A stretch of DNA of 64,000 nucleotides from assembly GCA_036009625.1 (NCBI GenBank), contig DASYLJ010000193.1, forward strand, positions 73,931-137,930, written 5' to 3'. Numbering within the stretch: position 1 is the first letter of the stretch; each line of letters begins with the position of its first letter. The DNA comes from DASYLJ01 sp036009625. GTDB taxonomy: Bacteria > Desulfobacterota > Binatia > DP-6. The notes below the pieces were generated by a model. The model saw nothing but the letters and a program-made list of their open reading frames with translations. It ran no database searches and was not told the origin of the DNA. Both the position numbers and the translations under genes were made by a program. Positions 8,821 to 17,476 of the stretch are shown piece by piece.

Positions 8821-9900
8821 ATGCGTGCCGTCGTGATGCGAAACAGCGCCCTCGTGGTGGACACGGTCCCTGATCCCGAGCCGCAGCCTGGCGACGTACT
8901 GGTGCGGACCATCGCGTGCGGCATCTGCGGCTCCGACCTGCACGCCCTGCAGCACGGCGCGGCGCTGGTCGCCGCGCAGCGCGACATGGGGGCGACGAAC
9001 GTCATGGACCTCGGCCGCGACGTGATCATGGGCCACGAGTTCGCCGGTGAGATTCTCGACTACGGCCCCGGCACCATGCGCTCGTGGCCGGTCGGGACGC
9101 CGGTCTGCAGCGTGCCGATGGTGCTCCGGCCCACCTCCATGGAGGCGTTGGGGTTCTCGAACGAGCTCCCCGGCGGTTACGGCGAGCGCATGGTCCTGTC
9201 GGGCGCACTCCTCCTGCCCATTCCCAACGGTCTGCCGCCCGAGCTCGCGGCGCTCACCGAGCCCATGGCGGTCGGGCTGCATGCGGTCGGACTCGCGCAC
9301 CTCGCGCCACACGACGTACCGCTCGTGATCGGCTGCGGTCCCGTCGGGCTCGCGGTGATCGCTGCTCTCAAGCTGCGAGGCGCGGCGCCGATCGTCGCCG
9401 CCGATTTCTCTCCCGCCCGCCGCGCGCTCGCGGTCCGCATGGGTGCCGACGTCGTCGTCGATCCGGCGGCGCAATCGCCGTACGCGAGCTGGCGCGAGGT
9501 CGCGGTCGCCACGTCGGCCGATCAGGCCACGCCACCGAGTTTCCTCCTGCCGAGCGACGTGCCGCTGCGGCCGGCGGTCGTGTTCGAGTGCGTCGGCGTG
9601 CCGGGCGTGGTCGACGCGATCGTCGCGGGGGTGCCGCCCCATGCTCGCGTCGTCGTGGTCGGGGTCTGCATGGAGCGGGACGCGTTCCGTCCGCTCTTCG
9701 CGCTCGTCAAGGAGATCACTCTGCGCTTCGCGTTCTACTACTCGCCCGAGGAGTACGCCGAGACGTTGGCCGCCCTCGGGGACGGTCGCATCGACGTCGC
9801 GCCGCTCGTGACCGGCCGCGTCGGACTCGACGAGGTTCCGGAGGCGTTTCACACCCTCGCCACGCCCGCCCAGCACGCCAAGATACTGGTGCGGCCCTAG
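8821..9900 (+). CDS. Zinc-binding alcohol dehydrogenase family protein
   Basis: A 359-residue MDR-superfamily dehydrogenase that oxidises an alcohol with NAD(P). The catalytic zinc site is visible as GICGSD (C36) and GHE (H72/E73), and the Rossmann motif as VIGCGPVGLAV. The four-cysteine structural zinc loop is absent: the region after GHE carries MRSWPVGTPVC instead. Strong Shine-Dalgarno AAAGGAG lies 8 nt before ATG 8821. The C-terminus has the usual GRVGLDEVPEAF segment. Resembles L-threonine or short-chain diol dehydrogenase relatives; the substrate is not determinable. Confidence 0.9.
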   Translation: MRAVVMRNSALVVDTVPDPEPQPGDVLVRTIACGICGSDLHALQHGAALVAAQRDMGATNVMDLGRDVIMGHEFAGEILDYGPGTMRSWPVGTPVCSVPMVLRPTSMEALGFSNELPGGYGERMVLSGALLLPIPNGLPPELAALTEPMAVGLHAVGLAHLAPHDVPLVIGCGPVGLAVIAALKLRGAAPIVAADFSPARRALAVRMGADVVVDPAAQSPYASWREVAVATSADQATPPSFLLPSDVPLRPAVVFECVGVPGVVDAIVAGVPPHARVVVVGVCMERDAFRPLFALVKEITLRFAFYYSPEEYAETLAALGDGRIDVAPLVTGRVGLDEVPEAFHTLATPAQHAKILVRP

Positions 9901-9974
9901 TCGTCGCGAGTGACGGTTTTCTGGCTTTCGAGCACCTCCTCAACTCGGGACCCAAGACCGCCGAAACTCCGTTC

Positions 9975-10583
9975 ATGCGTCCAGGCTCTCTGTTGGCGAT
10001 GGCGTTCGCGACCGTTGTCGGCCTCACGGCCCTTCCAGCTCGCGCGACCGACACCGGTCTGCCGGTCACCCGCCTCGCCGGGAAGGCCTTCACCTTCGAG
10101 TACCCGCAGGCATGGCGGTTGTGGAACGACGAGGCGACGTCGGGCGCGGTGTCGGTGTCGCTCAAGCGACCCGTGCCGTGCGCGGGAGAGGTCGTCACGA
10201 TAGTCGACCTGACGATCCGCACGGCCGAGGAGCCCCCCGACACGCCGACGACCTCCGCCGACTTGAAGGACCTGCTCGACTTCGAGCTGTCGGCAGTGGA
10301 CATGATCGAGAAGGAGACTGCGACCACGCAGCTCGGCAAGGTCAGCGGTCGAGGCGTCCAGATCACCGGCACGGTGGATGGTGGCAAGGCGCAGATGCGT
10401 CTGGTGTCGTTCTTCCACGACCTGGGCCTGGCGGGCGATGTGATGAACCCCACAGCGCGCCGCGCCTTCCGCGTGACGGGGCTGTGGATGACCGCCTGCG
10501 ACGGCAAGCCCGTCATGTCGGCCGAGGAATCGAACGCGCTCGAGCACTTCCTGGGCAGCATCGCGCTGGCAGACGGCCGCTGA
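9975..10583 (+). CDS. Secreted hypothetical protein
   Basis: A 202-residue protein with a clear signal peptide (MRPGSLLAMAF through LPARA, cleavage near residue 22) and a mature part that starts TDTGLPVTRLAGKAFTFEYP. Two cysteines in the mature protein could form a disulfide. The opening FTFEYPQAWRLWND resembles small periplasmic PsbP/DUF1795-like lipoprotein relatives, but I do not recognise a named family with confidence. It lies between the ADH and the Ntn hydrolase on the same strand and may be co-transcribed with the latter (51 bp gap). Confidence 0.75.
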   Translation: MRPGSLLAMAFATVVGLTALPARATDTGLPVTRLAGKAFTFEYPQAWRLWNDEATSGAVSVSLKRPVPCAGEVVTIVDLTIRTAEEPPDTPTTSADLKDLLDFELSAVDMIEKETATTQLGKVSGRGVQITGTVDGGKAQMRLVSFFHDLGLAGDVMNPTARRAFRVTGLWMTACDGKPVMSAEESNALEHFLGSIALADGR

Positions 10584-10634
10584 GGCGATCGCGACTTCCA
10601 CCCGCCGGCACGTGACGAACACGGAGGAGACCCG

Positions 10635-11669
10635 ATGCGCCACCCCCGCCTGATCGCCGCCGCGGCCCTCGCCCTGCTCCCCACACTCGCCTATCCCTGC
10701 ACGCGCTTCCTCTGGAACACCAACGCCCTCGGCATCTACGTCGGCCGCACGATGGACTGGCCCGAGTCCACCGAGCCGATCATCACGGTCTTTCCGCGCG
10801 GCATGAAGCGCAACGGCGGCACGCTGGGCGACGAGGTCGTCGTCCCCGACAACCCGGCGAAATGGACGTCGAAGTACGGCAGCATCGTCACGACGGTCTA
10901 CGGCATCGGCGCCGCCGACGGCTTCAACGAGAAGGGCCTCGGCTTCCACATGCTCTACCTGACCGCCACCGACGTCGGCCCGCGCGACACGGCGAAGCCC
11001 GGTCTGCACGCCGGGCTCTGGGGACAGTACGCCGCCGACAACGCCGCGACGGTCACCGAGGCGCTCGCCGTCCTCGAACGGGTGCAGGTCGTGATGGCCG
11101 AGGCCCGCGGACGCAAGGCGACCGTGCATCTCGCGTTGGAGGACGCGGCCGGCGACTCGGCGATCGTCGAGTACATCGACGGCAAGGCGGTGATCCATCA
11201 CGGCCGGCAGTACACGATCATGACCAACGATCCGTCGTACGATCAGCAGCTCGCGCTGCTGAAGCAGCAGGACTTCGCGAAGCCGAGCAGCGACATGCCG
11301 CTGCCCGGGAACGTCAATCCGCGCGACCGGTTCCAGCGCGCCGCCTACTACGCCGCGCTGCTGCCCGAACCCGCCGACGACCGCCAGGCGATCGCCAGCG
11401 TCTTCGCCATCGCGCGCAACGTCTCGGTGCCGTTCGGCGCGCCCTACCGCGGCTTCGGCATCTACGACACCGAGTACCGCACCGTCATGGACCTGACGAC
11501 GCTCCGCTATTTCTTCGAGCTCACGACGAGCCCGAACGTCATCTGGATCGACTTGACGAAGCTCCCACTCGCTCCGGGCAATCGGGTGCGCACACTCGAT
11601 CCGGACGACATCGCCCTTTCCGGCGACGTGACCGCCAAGCTTCGCCGCAGCCGGATCGAGCCGTTCTAG
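10635..11669 (+). CDS. Secreted choloylglycine hydrolase/penicillin V acylase family (Ntn) protein
   Basis: A 344-residue linear-amide C-N hydrolase. The signal peptide (residues 1-21) ends directly before C22, so cleavage exposes the nucleophilic N-terminal cysteine. R38 and D41 (GRTMDW) follow at exactly the +16 and +19 spacing seen in bile salt hydrolases (C2/R18/D21), and N198 in MTNDP matches the oxyanion asparagine. Ribosome-binding site GGAGGAG lies 5 nt before ATG. Expected to hydrolyse an N-acyl amide such as an acyl-homoserine lactone, penicillin V or an N-acyl amino acid in the periplasm; which one cannot be told. Confidence 0.9.
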   Translation: MRHPRLIAAAALALLPTLAYPCTRFLWNTNALGIYVGRTMDWPESTEPIITVFPRGMKRNGGTLGDEVVVPDNPAKWTSKYGSIVTTVYGIGAADGFNEKGLGFHMLYLTATDVGPRDTAKPGLHAGLWGQYAADNAATVTEALAVLERVQVVMAEARGRKATVHLALEDAAGDSAIVEYIDGKAVIHHGRQYTIMTNDPSYDQQLALLKQQDFAKPSSDMPLPGNVNPRDRFQRAAYYAALLPEPADDRQAIASVFAIARNVSVPFGAPYRGFGIYDTEYRTVMDLTTLRYFFELTTSPNVIWIDLTKLPLAPGNRVRTLDPDDIALSGDVTAKLRRSRIEPF

Positions 11670-11778
11670 CGACGCTCACGCCGACGGTGAGCAGGTGATC
11701 GTGACTCCAGGTTCGACGAGTCTTACGTGCCGAGCGACCTGGGTTGAACTTCGTGTCATTTTCCTACAGCGGCGCTAG

Positions 11779-12765
11779 CTAGCGGGCACACCGGAAGCCG
11801 ACGTAAAGGCTCGCGGACGCCAGGGTGTTGCCGGCGATCGCCGCGAAGATCCCGGCGCTAGCGCCGTCGTTCCAAAAGCCGCCGCGATACAACGCGCCCG
11901 GAATCCGGTTGACGGCGATACCGCTGCCATTCCCCGCGAAGCAACTGACGTCGCCTCCGGCAAGGCCGGTCTGGCTCGTCCAGTCGGTGCAGCCCGCGTT
12001 TGCCAGGTCTTCCCAGTCCGCGACGAGCTCGTTGACGTTCCCTACCATGTCGAAGGTTCCCCAGCTCGACACGCACGCGGACCGCGAGCCCGTGCTCGAC
12101 GGACTCCCCGTCACGCTGACGATGTTGCAGAGCGTCGCGCCGTCGTCGACACCCGAATCCGGCGTGCCGGCCGCCGCCCGCTGCCACTCCTGGTTGGTGG
12201 CGAGCCGTTTGTTCGAGAGTGCGCACGCCTGCTCGGCCTGGAACCACGTGACGCACGCGCTCGGGAGCACGCCGACGATCGAGACGGCGTAGATCGGCTC
12301 GGTCCAGTTGCCGCTCGCCGGGAAGGTGGCCGGAATGGCCGCGTGGCCGAACGAGACGTCGGTGCACCCCACCTGCGTTGCTCCGGTGGCGGTCAGGTCG
12401 CTCTGCGTCACCGTCCCATTGCGGACGGCGGTGAGCACCGCCGCCGCTGCCGCGGGCACCTGCCAGAGGCTGCTCTCGAACCGGTCGATGCACGCCGTGC
12501 CCACCAGAACCGCGTCGGGCGGGCACGTGGTGAGCGGGCCGACGCCGGGAGTCCCTTGCGGACCTTGGCTACCCTGAATCCCCTGGGAACCGGGGGGCCC
12601 CTGGAGACCAAGCGCGACCGGGTCGGCCACCCTCTCCTTTCGCTTGCACGCCTCACGCACGACGAGCACTCCGGTGCGCTTTTGGCAGAGCACGGCCTCG
12701 GCCATGACCGGGGCGGCGAGCGTGGCACCCGCCGCAATCGACGCGATCAGATTTTGCAGGTTCAT
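11779..12765 (-). CDS. Secreted collagen-repeat plus FGE/sulfatase-modifying-factor-fold protein
   Basis: 328 residues: signal peptide (1 to about 22), a short Cys segment (C27, C40), seven Gly-X-Y collagen triplets (53-73), then an FGE-sulfatase/C-lectin-like domain. That domain is marked by ACIDRFE (91-97), RLATNQEWQRAA, DMVGNVNELVADW, RGGFWND and the terminal GFRCAR. The two active-site cysteines of formylglycine-generating enzyme, normally after RGGS, are not seen, so it is probably a binding or surface protein rather than an FGE. Good ribosome-binding site AGGAGG before ATG. The architecture suggests an extended, perhaps trimeric, exported protein. Confidence 0.85.
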   Translation of the reverse strand: MNLQNLIASIAAGATLAAPVMAEAVLCQKRTGVLVVREACKRKERVADPVALGLQGPPGSQGIQGSQGPQGTPGVGPLTTCPPDAVLVGTACIDRFESSLWQVPAAAAAVLTAVRNGTVTQSDLTATGATQVGCTDVSFGHAAIPATFPASGNWTEPIYAVSIVGVLPSACVTWFQAEQACALSNKRLATNQEWQRAAAGTPDSGVDDGATLCNIVSVTGSPSSTGSRSACVSSWGTFDMVGNVNELVADWEDLANAGCTDWTSQTGLAGGDVSCFAGNGSGIAVNRIPGALYRGGFWNDGASAGIFAAIAGNTLASASLYVGFRCAR

Positions 12766-13081
12766 GCATCCTCCTGGACGCGCGCTGAGCGAGCCGTCAA
12801 TCGACGGCCGCCACGTCTACGTCGGCCGCGTCGGCGTCTCGCACGGTTGGGGCTCGGCGTCCACCGCGTCGAGCACGCCAGCACGATGGCGTTTTGACAC
12901 GCGCGCTTCCGGCACAGGGCGCGTTGTGGTTCAGCACCGCGAACGCGACCGTCCCCCACTTGCGCGAAGGCAGGAGTGGGATCGGGGCCGAAGTGGGCAG
13001 CGTTGCGGTCGGGCTTCGTCGCCGGGGCCGTGCTCACACGACGACGACGTGCATGGGGGCTCCGTGAGCTCCCAGCCTTGC
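12766..13081. other. 316-bp intergenic region, leader of the collagen/FGE gene
   Basis: Lies between the stop of the PaaK-like gene and the start of the collagen/FGE gene, both minus. I see the AGGAGG ribosome-binding site just before 12765 but no convincing promoter, hairpin or open frame with real codon bias; the frames covering it are shadows. Confidence 0.5.
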
Positions 13082-13816
13082 CTATCGCCCGGGGATGGCC
13101 AGCGTCAGGACGTCGCCGGACACGCTGCCGCCGCGGAGCCCCGTGGCATAGGCGCCCCACGGTCCGTCGAGCACGAGCTCGCCGTCGACGAGCGACGCGC
13201 GCACTGCCGTGTCGATCCGGTATCGACCGTCGTCGGTGTCGGCGCCGGCGACGAAGCAGGCGGCCTCCGGCATGGCGAGCCAGGCACGCTGCCAGCCATG
13301 GAATGCCGCCGGGACGGCAGGACGCGCCGACCGGCCGGCGCGGTCGAGCCACACGATGCCTTTCCACCACGGGCGCGGGATGTCACCGGCGGCATCGAGG
13401 AAGGTGGCTGCCGACTCGGGCGCCAGCACGACGACCTCGCACTCGACGCGATCGACCAGCTCCCACGCACCGCGCGACGCGGCCGCGCTCTCGACGACGC
13501 CGAGCGGAACGTCGAGCGCGCCGATGCTCTCGTTGACGTCGCCCAGCAGCAACGCGCCGGGCGTGGCAAGCGCTCCCGGCAGCGTGTTCGCGACCCGCAT
13601 GCCCGGCGCGATCCCGAGCCGTCCGAGCACGCGCACCCCGGCTTCGATGTCGCGCGCCAGCTCCGTCGCCGACCACGCCAGCAGCAGCAGATCGTCTCCG
13701 CTACCCGTCGTGCCCGTCCGCACCGGCGGATCGTCGGCGGTGAAGCCGCGATCGCCGAACGGCGGGTGCGCGAGCTGACGGGAGAGCAGGTCGGGGCGAC
13801 GGCTGGGCGACGGCAT
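13082..13816 (-). CDS. Short adenylate-forming (PaaK-like) protein
   Basis: A 244-residue protein that looks like a cut-down phenylacetate-CoA ligase. A P-loop-like RTGTTGSGD (33-41) is followed by a WSATELARDIEAGVRVL helix, GIAPGMRVANTLPGALATPGALL and GALDVPLGV, as in the N-domain of PaaK relatives. The C-terminus DGELVLDGPWGAYATG echoes the later strand before the adenylate motif. Full PaaK proteins are about 430 residues, and the lid domain and clear catalytic lysine are missing. It may be a degenerate paralogue or a binding-only protein. The call is tentative. Confidence 0.6.
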   Translation of the reverse strand: MPSPSRRPDLLSRQLAHPPFGDRGFTADDPPVRTGTTGSGDDLLLLAWSATELARDIEAGVRVLGRLGIAPGMRVANTLPGALATPGALLLGDVNESIGALDVPLGVVESAAASRGAWELVDRVECEVVVLAPESAATFLDAAGDIPRPWWKGIVWLDRAGRSARPAVPAAFHGWQRAWLAMPEAACFVAGADTDDGRYRIDTAVRASLVDGELVLDGPWGAYATGLRGGSVSGDVLTLAIPGR

Positions 13817-13858
13817 GGCCGCCCTTCCTAGCCCACAACCGCCCTCCCGTGCACGCGC

Positions 13859-14275
13859 TCAGGCGTCGCCGAAGACGTCGGCCGGCGGCTCGCCCAGAGC
13901 AGATGGATGCGCCTGGGCAATCCCACGTCCGTTGCGGTCGGCGACGCTCGCACACTCGACGCAGCGGACCGCCGTCGGGATCACGCGCAGCCGCTCGACG
14001 GGAATGTCCTCCTCGCAGTCGACGCACATGCCGAACGTCTCGTCGGCGATCCGGTCGAGCGCGGCATCGATGTCCTCGATGGCGCGCCGCCCGCGGGTGT
14101 CGAGGTGGGAGAGAAGACCGGCCATGCGATCTTCCTGCGCCGCCTCCTCGAACTCGGCTTCACGCTCCTCGGCCAGCGCTCGCAGATCGGCCACCGCTCC
14201 GGTGACGCCGTGCAGGCGCGCAGCTCGCTGATCTCGCAGCAGGGTGGTGAACTCGTGCAGCGTCTTGGATGTCAT
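13859..14275 (-). CDS. TraR/DksA family zinc-finger protein
   Basis: 138 residues: a long N-terminal helical hairpin (about 8-75, rich in Glu/Arg/Ala) followed by a four-cysteine zinc finger C84-x2-C87...C105-x2-C108. This is the layout of DksA/TraR proteins, which enter the RNA polymerase secondary channel and tune transcription, often with ppGpp. The IPxxRL segment between the cysteine pairs is typical. The gene sits 42 bp downstream of the MFS permease gene. Whether it acts as a general DksA or a specialised paralogue is unknown. Confidence 0.88.
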   Translation of the reverse strand: MTSKTLHEFTTLLRDQRAARLHGVTGAVADLRALAEEREAEFEEAAQEDRMAGLLSHLDTRGRRAIEDIDAALDRIADETFGMCVDCEEDIPVERLRVIPTAVRCVECASVADRNGRGIAQAHPSALGEPPADVFGDA

Positions 14276-14317
14276 GCGGGGAGCCTGAGCAACCCGCGTA
14301 CCATCGTCGAATCGCCG

Positions 14318-15676
14318 TCATTTCCCGTGAGGGACCCCCGTCGCGCTCCCGCGTTTGTACAAACTGCCGCCGACGCCGGGCAGCGTCAGCATCAGCACCA
14401 GGCCGGCGCCGAACAGCACCAGGACGCTGGCCATGCCGACGCGTTGGCTGCCGGTGCCCCACGTCACCCACCCGACCACGAGGGGACCGACGAATGCGGT
14501 CGCCTTTCCCGACAGCGCATACAGTCCGAACATCTGGGTGCGCAGCGCCGGCGGCGCCACCCGCGCCAGGTACGAACGACCCGACGCCTGCACCGGGCCG
14601 ACGAAGACGCCGAGCAGCATGCCGAAGACCCAGAACGCTGGCTGCGACTCCACCAGCAGCATCGCCGAGGCGGCGACGATCAGTCCCACCAGCGACAAGA
14701 CGATGGTGCGCTCGGCGCCGAGCCAGTCGTCGACCCAAGCGAAGCCTGCGGCGCCGAGTCCCGCCGTCAGGTTGAGCGCGATGCCGAAGAGCAGGACCTG
14801 CTGCTCGGTCATGTCGAACGTTCCCGCGGCGTAGACACCGCCGAAGGCGAACACGGTGCCGAGCCCGTCGATGTAGAGCATGCGCGCGACGAGGAAGCGG
14901 ACGATGTCGCGATAGCGACGCACCTCGCGGAGCGAGTCGGCGAGTTGGCGGAAGCCGGCCTGCACGGCGGCGCCGGCGGAGACGCCGGTGGCGGGAACGT
15001 CTGGCGTCACCAGCAGCAGCGGCAGGGCGAACACGGCGAACCAGACCGCCGTCAGGACGAACGTTGCGCGCACGGGCTCGGCCGTCGCGGCGTCGAGCGA
15101 CAGCCACGCGCCGCCACCCTGGATGAACGCGAGGAGCGCCACCACGAGGCAGACCAGACCGCCGGCGTATCCGGCGCTCCATCCCCAGCCCGACCAGCGG
15201 CCAAGCCGGTCCGGCGGCACCAGATCGGCCAGCATCGCGTTGTAGAGCACGCCCGCCAGCTCGCTGCCGACGATGCCCATCCCCACCAGCAGCATCGCCG
15301 GCCACATCGACGCCGCATCGGGACGGACCGTCCACAGCATGGCCGTCGCCACCACGCACCACGCCGTGAAGACGGCGATACCGGGCTTCCGCCGTCCGCC
15401 CTGGTCGGCGATCGCGCCCACCATCGGGCCTGTCAGCGCCACCACGAGCGACGCCGCACTGACGGTGTTGCCCCAGAGCACGCTGCCGGTGGCCTCGTCG
15501 GGCGCCACCTGACGTGTGAAGTACGCCGCAAAGACGAACGTCTCGACGACGGTGCTGAAGCCGCTATTGGCCCAGTCGTAGAGCGCCCACGATACGAGCG
15601 CTGCACGCGATGCCGGCGCGCGATGCGGGGCCGAGGTCAGGCGGCCATCATGGCCGCCGCGTGTAAGGGTTGCCAC
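14318..15676 (-). CDS. MFS transporter, UMF1/Atg22-like
   Basis: About 452 residues with around 12 hydrophobic segments. The hallmark N-terminal motif SWALYDWANSGFSTVVETFVF marks the UMF1 (vacuole effluxer Atg22-like) group; the loop between helices 2 and 3 has GAIADQGGRRKP and a later half repeat is recognisable. Start GTG 15676 is preferred; the longer frame to 15793 runs into the preceding small gene. Likely exports or imports a small metabolite; bacterial members are largely uncharacterised. It follows the small conserved gene by 31 bp and precedes the DksA-like gene. Confidence 0.88.
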   Translation of the reverse strand: MATLTRGGHDGRLTSAPHRAPASRAALVSWALYDWANSGFSTVVETFVFAAYFTRQVAPDEATGSVLWGNTVSAASLVVALTGPMVGAIADQGGRRKPGIAVFTAWCVVATAMLWTVRPDAASMWPAMLLVGMGIVGSELAGVLYNAMLADLVPPDRLGRWSGWGWSAGYAGGLVCLVVALLAFIQGGGAWLSLDAATAEPVRATFVLTAVWFAVFALPLLLVTPDVPATGVSAGAAVQAGFRQLADSLREVRRYRDIVRFLVARMLYIDGLGTVFAFGGVYAAGTFDMTEQQVLLFGIALNLTAGLGAAGFAWVDDWLGAERTIVLSLVGLIVAASAMLLVESQPAFWVFGMLLGVFVGPVQASGRSYLARVAPPALRTQMFGLYALSGKATAFVGPLVVGWVTWGTGSQRVGMASVLVLFGAGLVLMLTLPGVGGSLYKRGSATGVPHGK

Positions 15677-15707
15677 ACGAGCGTGCGCGTCTCGGCATTT
15701 GTAGAAA

Positions 15708-15941
15708 CTACTCGATCCGCGAATCGCCGAGCGCGCGCTTCCGCCACCGCACGAGACCGGATCGAAGGTATGCCACGTCGATCCCGAGGGCATGGCAGAT
15801 GTTCACGAACGAGTACGGCCAACGCGTGTCGTCCGACGCGCACCACGTCTCGGCCTCGCGGAAGAGCCGTGCAGCGCGGTGCGTGCGCGCGCCGACGTAC
15901 TTGCAGTACGTGCCGACCGCTTCCTCGAGCACCGCGAGCAT
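15708..15941 (-). CDS. Small conserved hypothetical protein (WPYSFVNIC family)
   Basis: A 77-residue protein with the pattern LAVLEEAVGTYCKYVG, RRAARLF-type REAETW, then SDDTRWPYSFVNICHALGID and YLRSGLVRW. I recall this pattern from many GC-rich delta/Rokubacteria-type genomes as an unnamed small protein, sometimes with slightly longer N-termini. An upstream GTG would add about 25 residues (through LQPERLL). It is highly charged, without signal or membrane segment. The conserved aromatic and Cys pattern suggests a compact helical fold; function unknown. Probably in one transcript with the MFS gene. Confidence 0.68.
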   Translation of the reverse strand: MLAVLEEAVGTYCKYVGARTHRAARLFREAETWCASDDTRWPYSFVNICHALGIDVAYLRSGLVRWRKRALGDSRIE

Positions 15942-16100
15942 CAGAAGTCGTTCCGGCTGCAGGCTGTCCGGCAGCGCGGTGGCGTTGCTGCGGCGCGCAC
16001 CATGCGCCGTGTTGGACACGCTCCCTGAAGGTCGCAACAACCGTGCCCAGGCCCGAACGAGGCTAGCGGGACACGTCCCGACCCAGTACAGGGGACGGCG

Positions 16101-16508
16101 ATGTGGATGAAGATGCTGTTGCTGATGGTCGCCGTCACCACGTGGCCCGCCGTCGCCGCCGAGTCGGACACGACGTGCGCATTGACGGACTGCATGCCGG
16201 CGATCGAGAGCTTCCCGCCGGAGCCGTGCGCCGGGCAGAAGATCCCACGCGACGTCCGTCGCCGCATGGTGCAGGTGAAGAGCGTCGTCACCGCGTCGGT
16301 GGACGGGCAGCCCGCCGGTCCGCGACCGGCGCGGACGGTCCTCAAGTGGCTGCGCCGGGCGAGCCGCGACACCAAGGAAGCCGGCGCCGAGGGCAAGCTC
16401 ACCGCGGTGTGCGCCGACGTCCTCGAAGGTCTGCTGCGCAACGCCAAGGCGTGCGCCTCCTGCCCCGCGTTGCGGGAGATGCCGAAGGGCATGGCCCCGC
16501 CGTCGTAG
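16101..16508 (+). CDS. Small secreted Cys-containing protein
   Basis: 135 residues with a signal peptide (MWMKMLLLMVAVTTWPAVAA, cleavage near 20). The mature part has six cysteines in two groups (CALTDC, a lone C near PEPC, then CADV and CASC near the C-terminus) around a basic helical middle with Arg/Lys and RRASRDTKEA. Its helical Ala/Lys-rich body resembles the C-terminal segments of the large secreted protein and of the sugar dehydrogenase in this window. No named family recognised. It starts a plus-strand run with the LLM and NRDE genes. Confidence 0.72.
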   Translation: MWMKMLLLMVAVTTWPAVAAESDTTCALTDCMPAIESFPPEPCAGQKIPRDVRRRMVQVKSVVTASVDGQPAGPRPARTVLKWLRRASRDTKEAGAEGKLTAVCADVLEGLLRNAKACASCPALREMPKGMAPPS

Positions 16509-16541
16509 ACCTGCCTCGGCCCCGGGAGTATCGATGGCCGC

Positions 16542-17474
16542 ATGAAGGTCCGCATCGGCCTCGGGTTGGCCAACTTTCCGTTCAGCGACGCGCACGCGTT
16601 CTGGCGCTACGTCGAGCGCTGCGAGGACAGCACGGTCGACTCGCTCTGGCAGAGCGACCGCCTGATCTCGAAGCAGCCGAACCTCGAGACCATGAGCGTC
16701 ATGGCGGCGCTCGCCGGCGCGACGCGGCGGCTCAAGTTCGGCATGAACGTGGCCGTCGTCACTTTCCGCGATCCGCTGGTGCTGGCGAAGGAATGCGCCA
16801 CCATCGACTTCCTGAGCAACGGCCGCCTGCTGCCGGCCTTCGGCGTCGGCCCCGCGATCGCGCCCGAGTGGGCCGCGACCGGCCGGTCGCCGGCGGGCAG
16901 CGGCGCGCGCGCCGACGAGGCGCTCGACATCATGGGACGGCTCTGGACCGGCGAGCGCGTCACCCACGCCGGCACGCACTACCAGTACACCGACGCCCGC
17001 ATCGGCCCGCTGCCGGTGCAGCAACCGCTGCCGCTGTGGATTGGCGGCAGCAGCAAGCCGGCGATCCGTCGCACGGCACGCATCGGCACCGGCTGGCTCG
17101 GCGGCATCCAGTCGCCGGAGCAGGTGGGGCCGGTGATCGCGGCCATCAGCGCGGCCGCCGCCGAGGCGGGGCGTCCGATCGATCCCGACCATTACGGTGC
17201 CTCCTTCGCCTACCGCTTCGGCAACTGGGACGAGCCGCTGGTGCAGAAGACGGCCACGGTGCTCGCCGCGCTCGGGAAGGGCGAGCCGCAACGCTACGCC
17301 GCCGTCGGCAGCGCCCAGGACGTGCTCCGCCGCATCCACGAGTTCGTCGAGGCCGGCGCGTCGAAGTTCGTCCTGCGCCCGATCGCCATCGGCGACGCCG
17401 ACGTCTTCGACCAGACCGAACGCCTCATCGCCGAGGTCCTGCCCGCGGTGCACGACGGCGCCCGCGCGGCGTAG
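16542..17474 (+). CDS. LLM-class flavin-dependent oxidoreductase
   Basis: A 310-residue luciferase-like TIM barrel, F420- or FMN-dependent. Shows the typical strand-helix pattern with KFGMNVAVVTFRDPLVLAKECATIDFLSNGRLLPAFGVG, a family signature region, then LPVQQPLPLWIGGSS. The gene ends 2 bp before the NRDE gene start, suggesting co-translation. Substrate unknown; in this gene environment a CoA-thioester, alcohol or xenobiotic oxidation is plausible. F420 use is inferred from family subtype and has no support from cofactor-synthesis genes in the window. Confidence 0.87.
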   Translation: MKVRIGLGLANFPFSDAHAFWRYVERCEDSTVDSLWQSDRLISKQPNLETMSVMAALAGATRRLKFGMNVAVVTFRDPLVLAKECATIDFLSNGRLLPAFGVGPAIAPEWAATGRSPAGSGARADEALDIMGRLWTGERVTHAGTHYQYTDARIGPLPVQQPLPLWIGGSSKPAIRRTARIGTGWLGGIQSPEQVGPVIAAISAAAAEAGRPIDPDHYGASFAYRFGNWDEPLVQKTATVLAALGKGEPQRYAAVGSAQDVLRRIHEFVEAGASKFVLRPIAIGDADVFDQTERLIAEVLPAVHDGARAA

Positions 17475-17476
17475 CC

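Noticed and set aside
12540..12615. Short GC-rich periodic repeat
   Set aside because: Its 9-bp periodicity is from the Gly-X-Y collagen codons.
13082..13816. A functional phenylacetate-CoA ligase
   Set aside because: At 244 residues it lacks the C-terminal lid and catalytic lysine; called a short PaaK-like protein.
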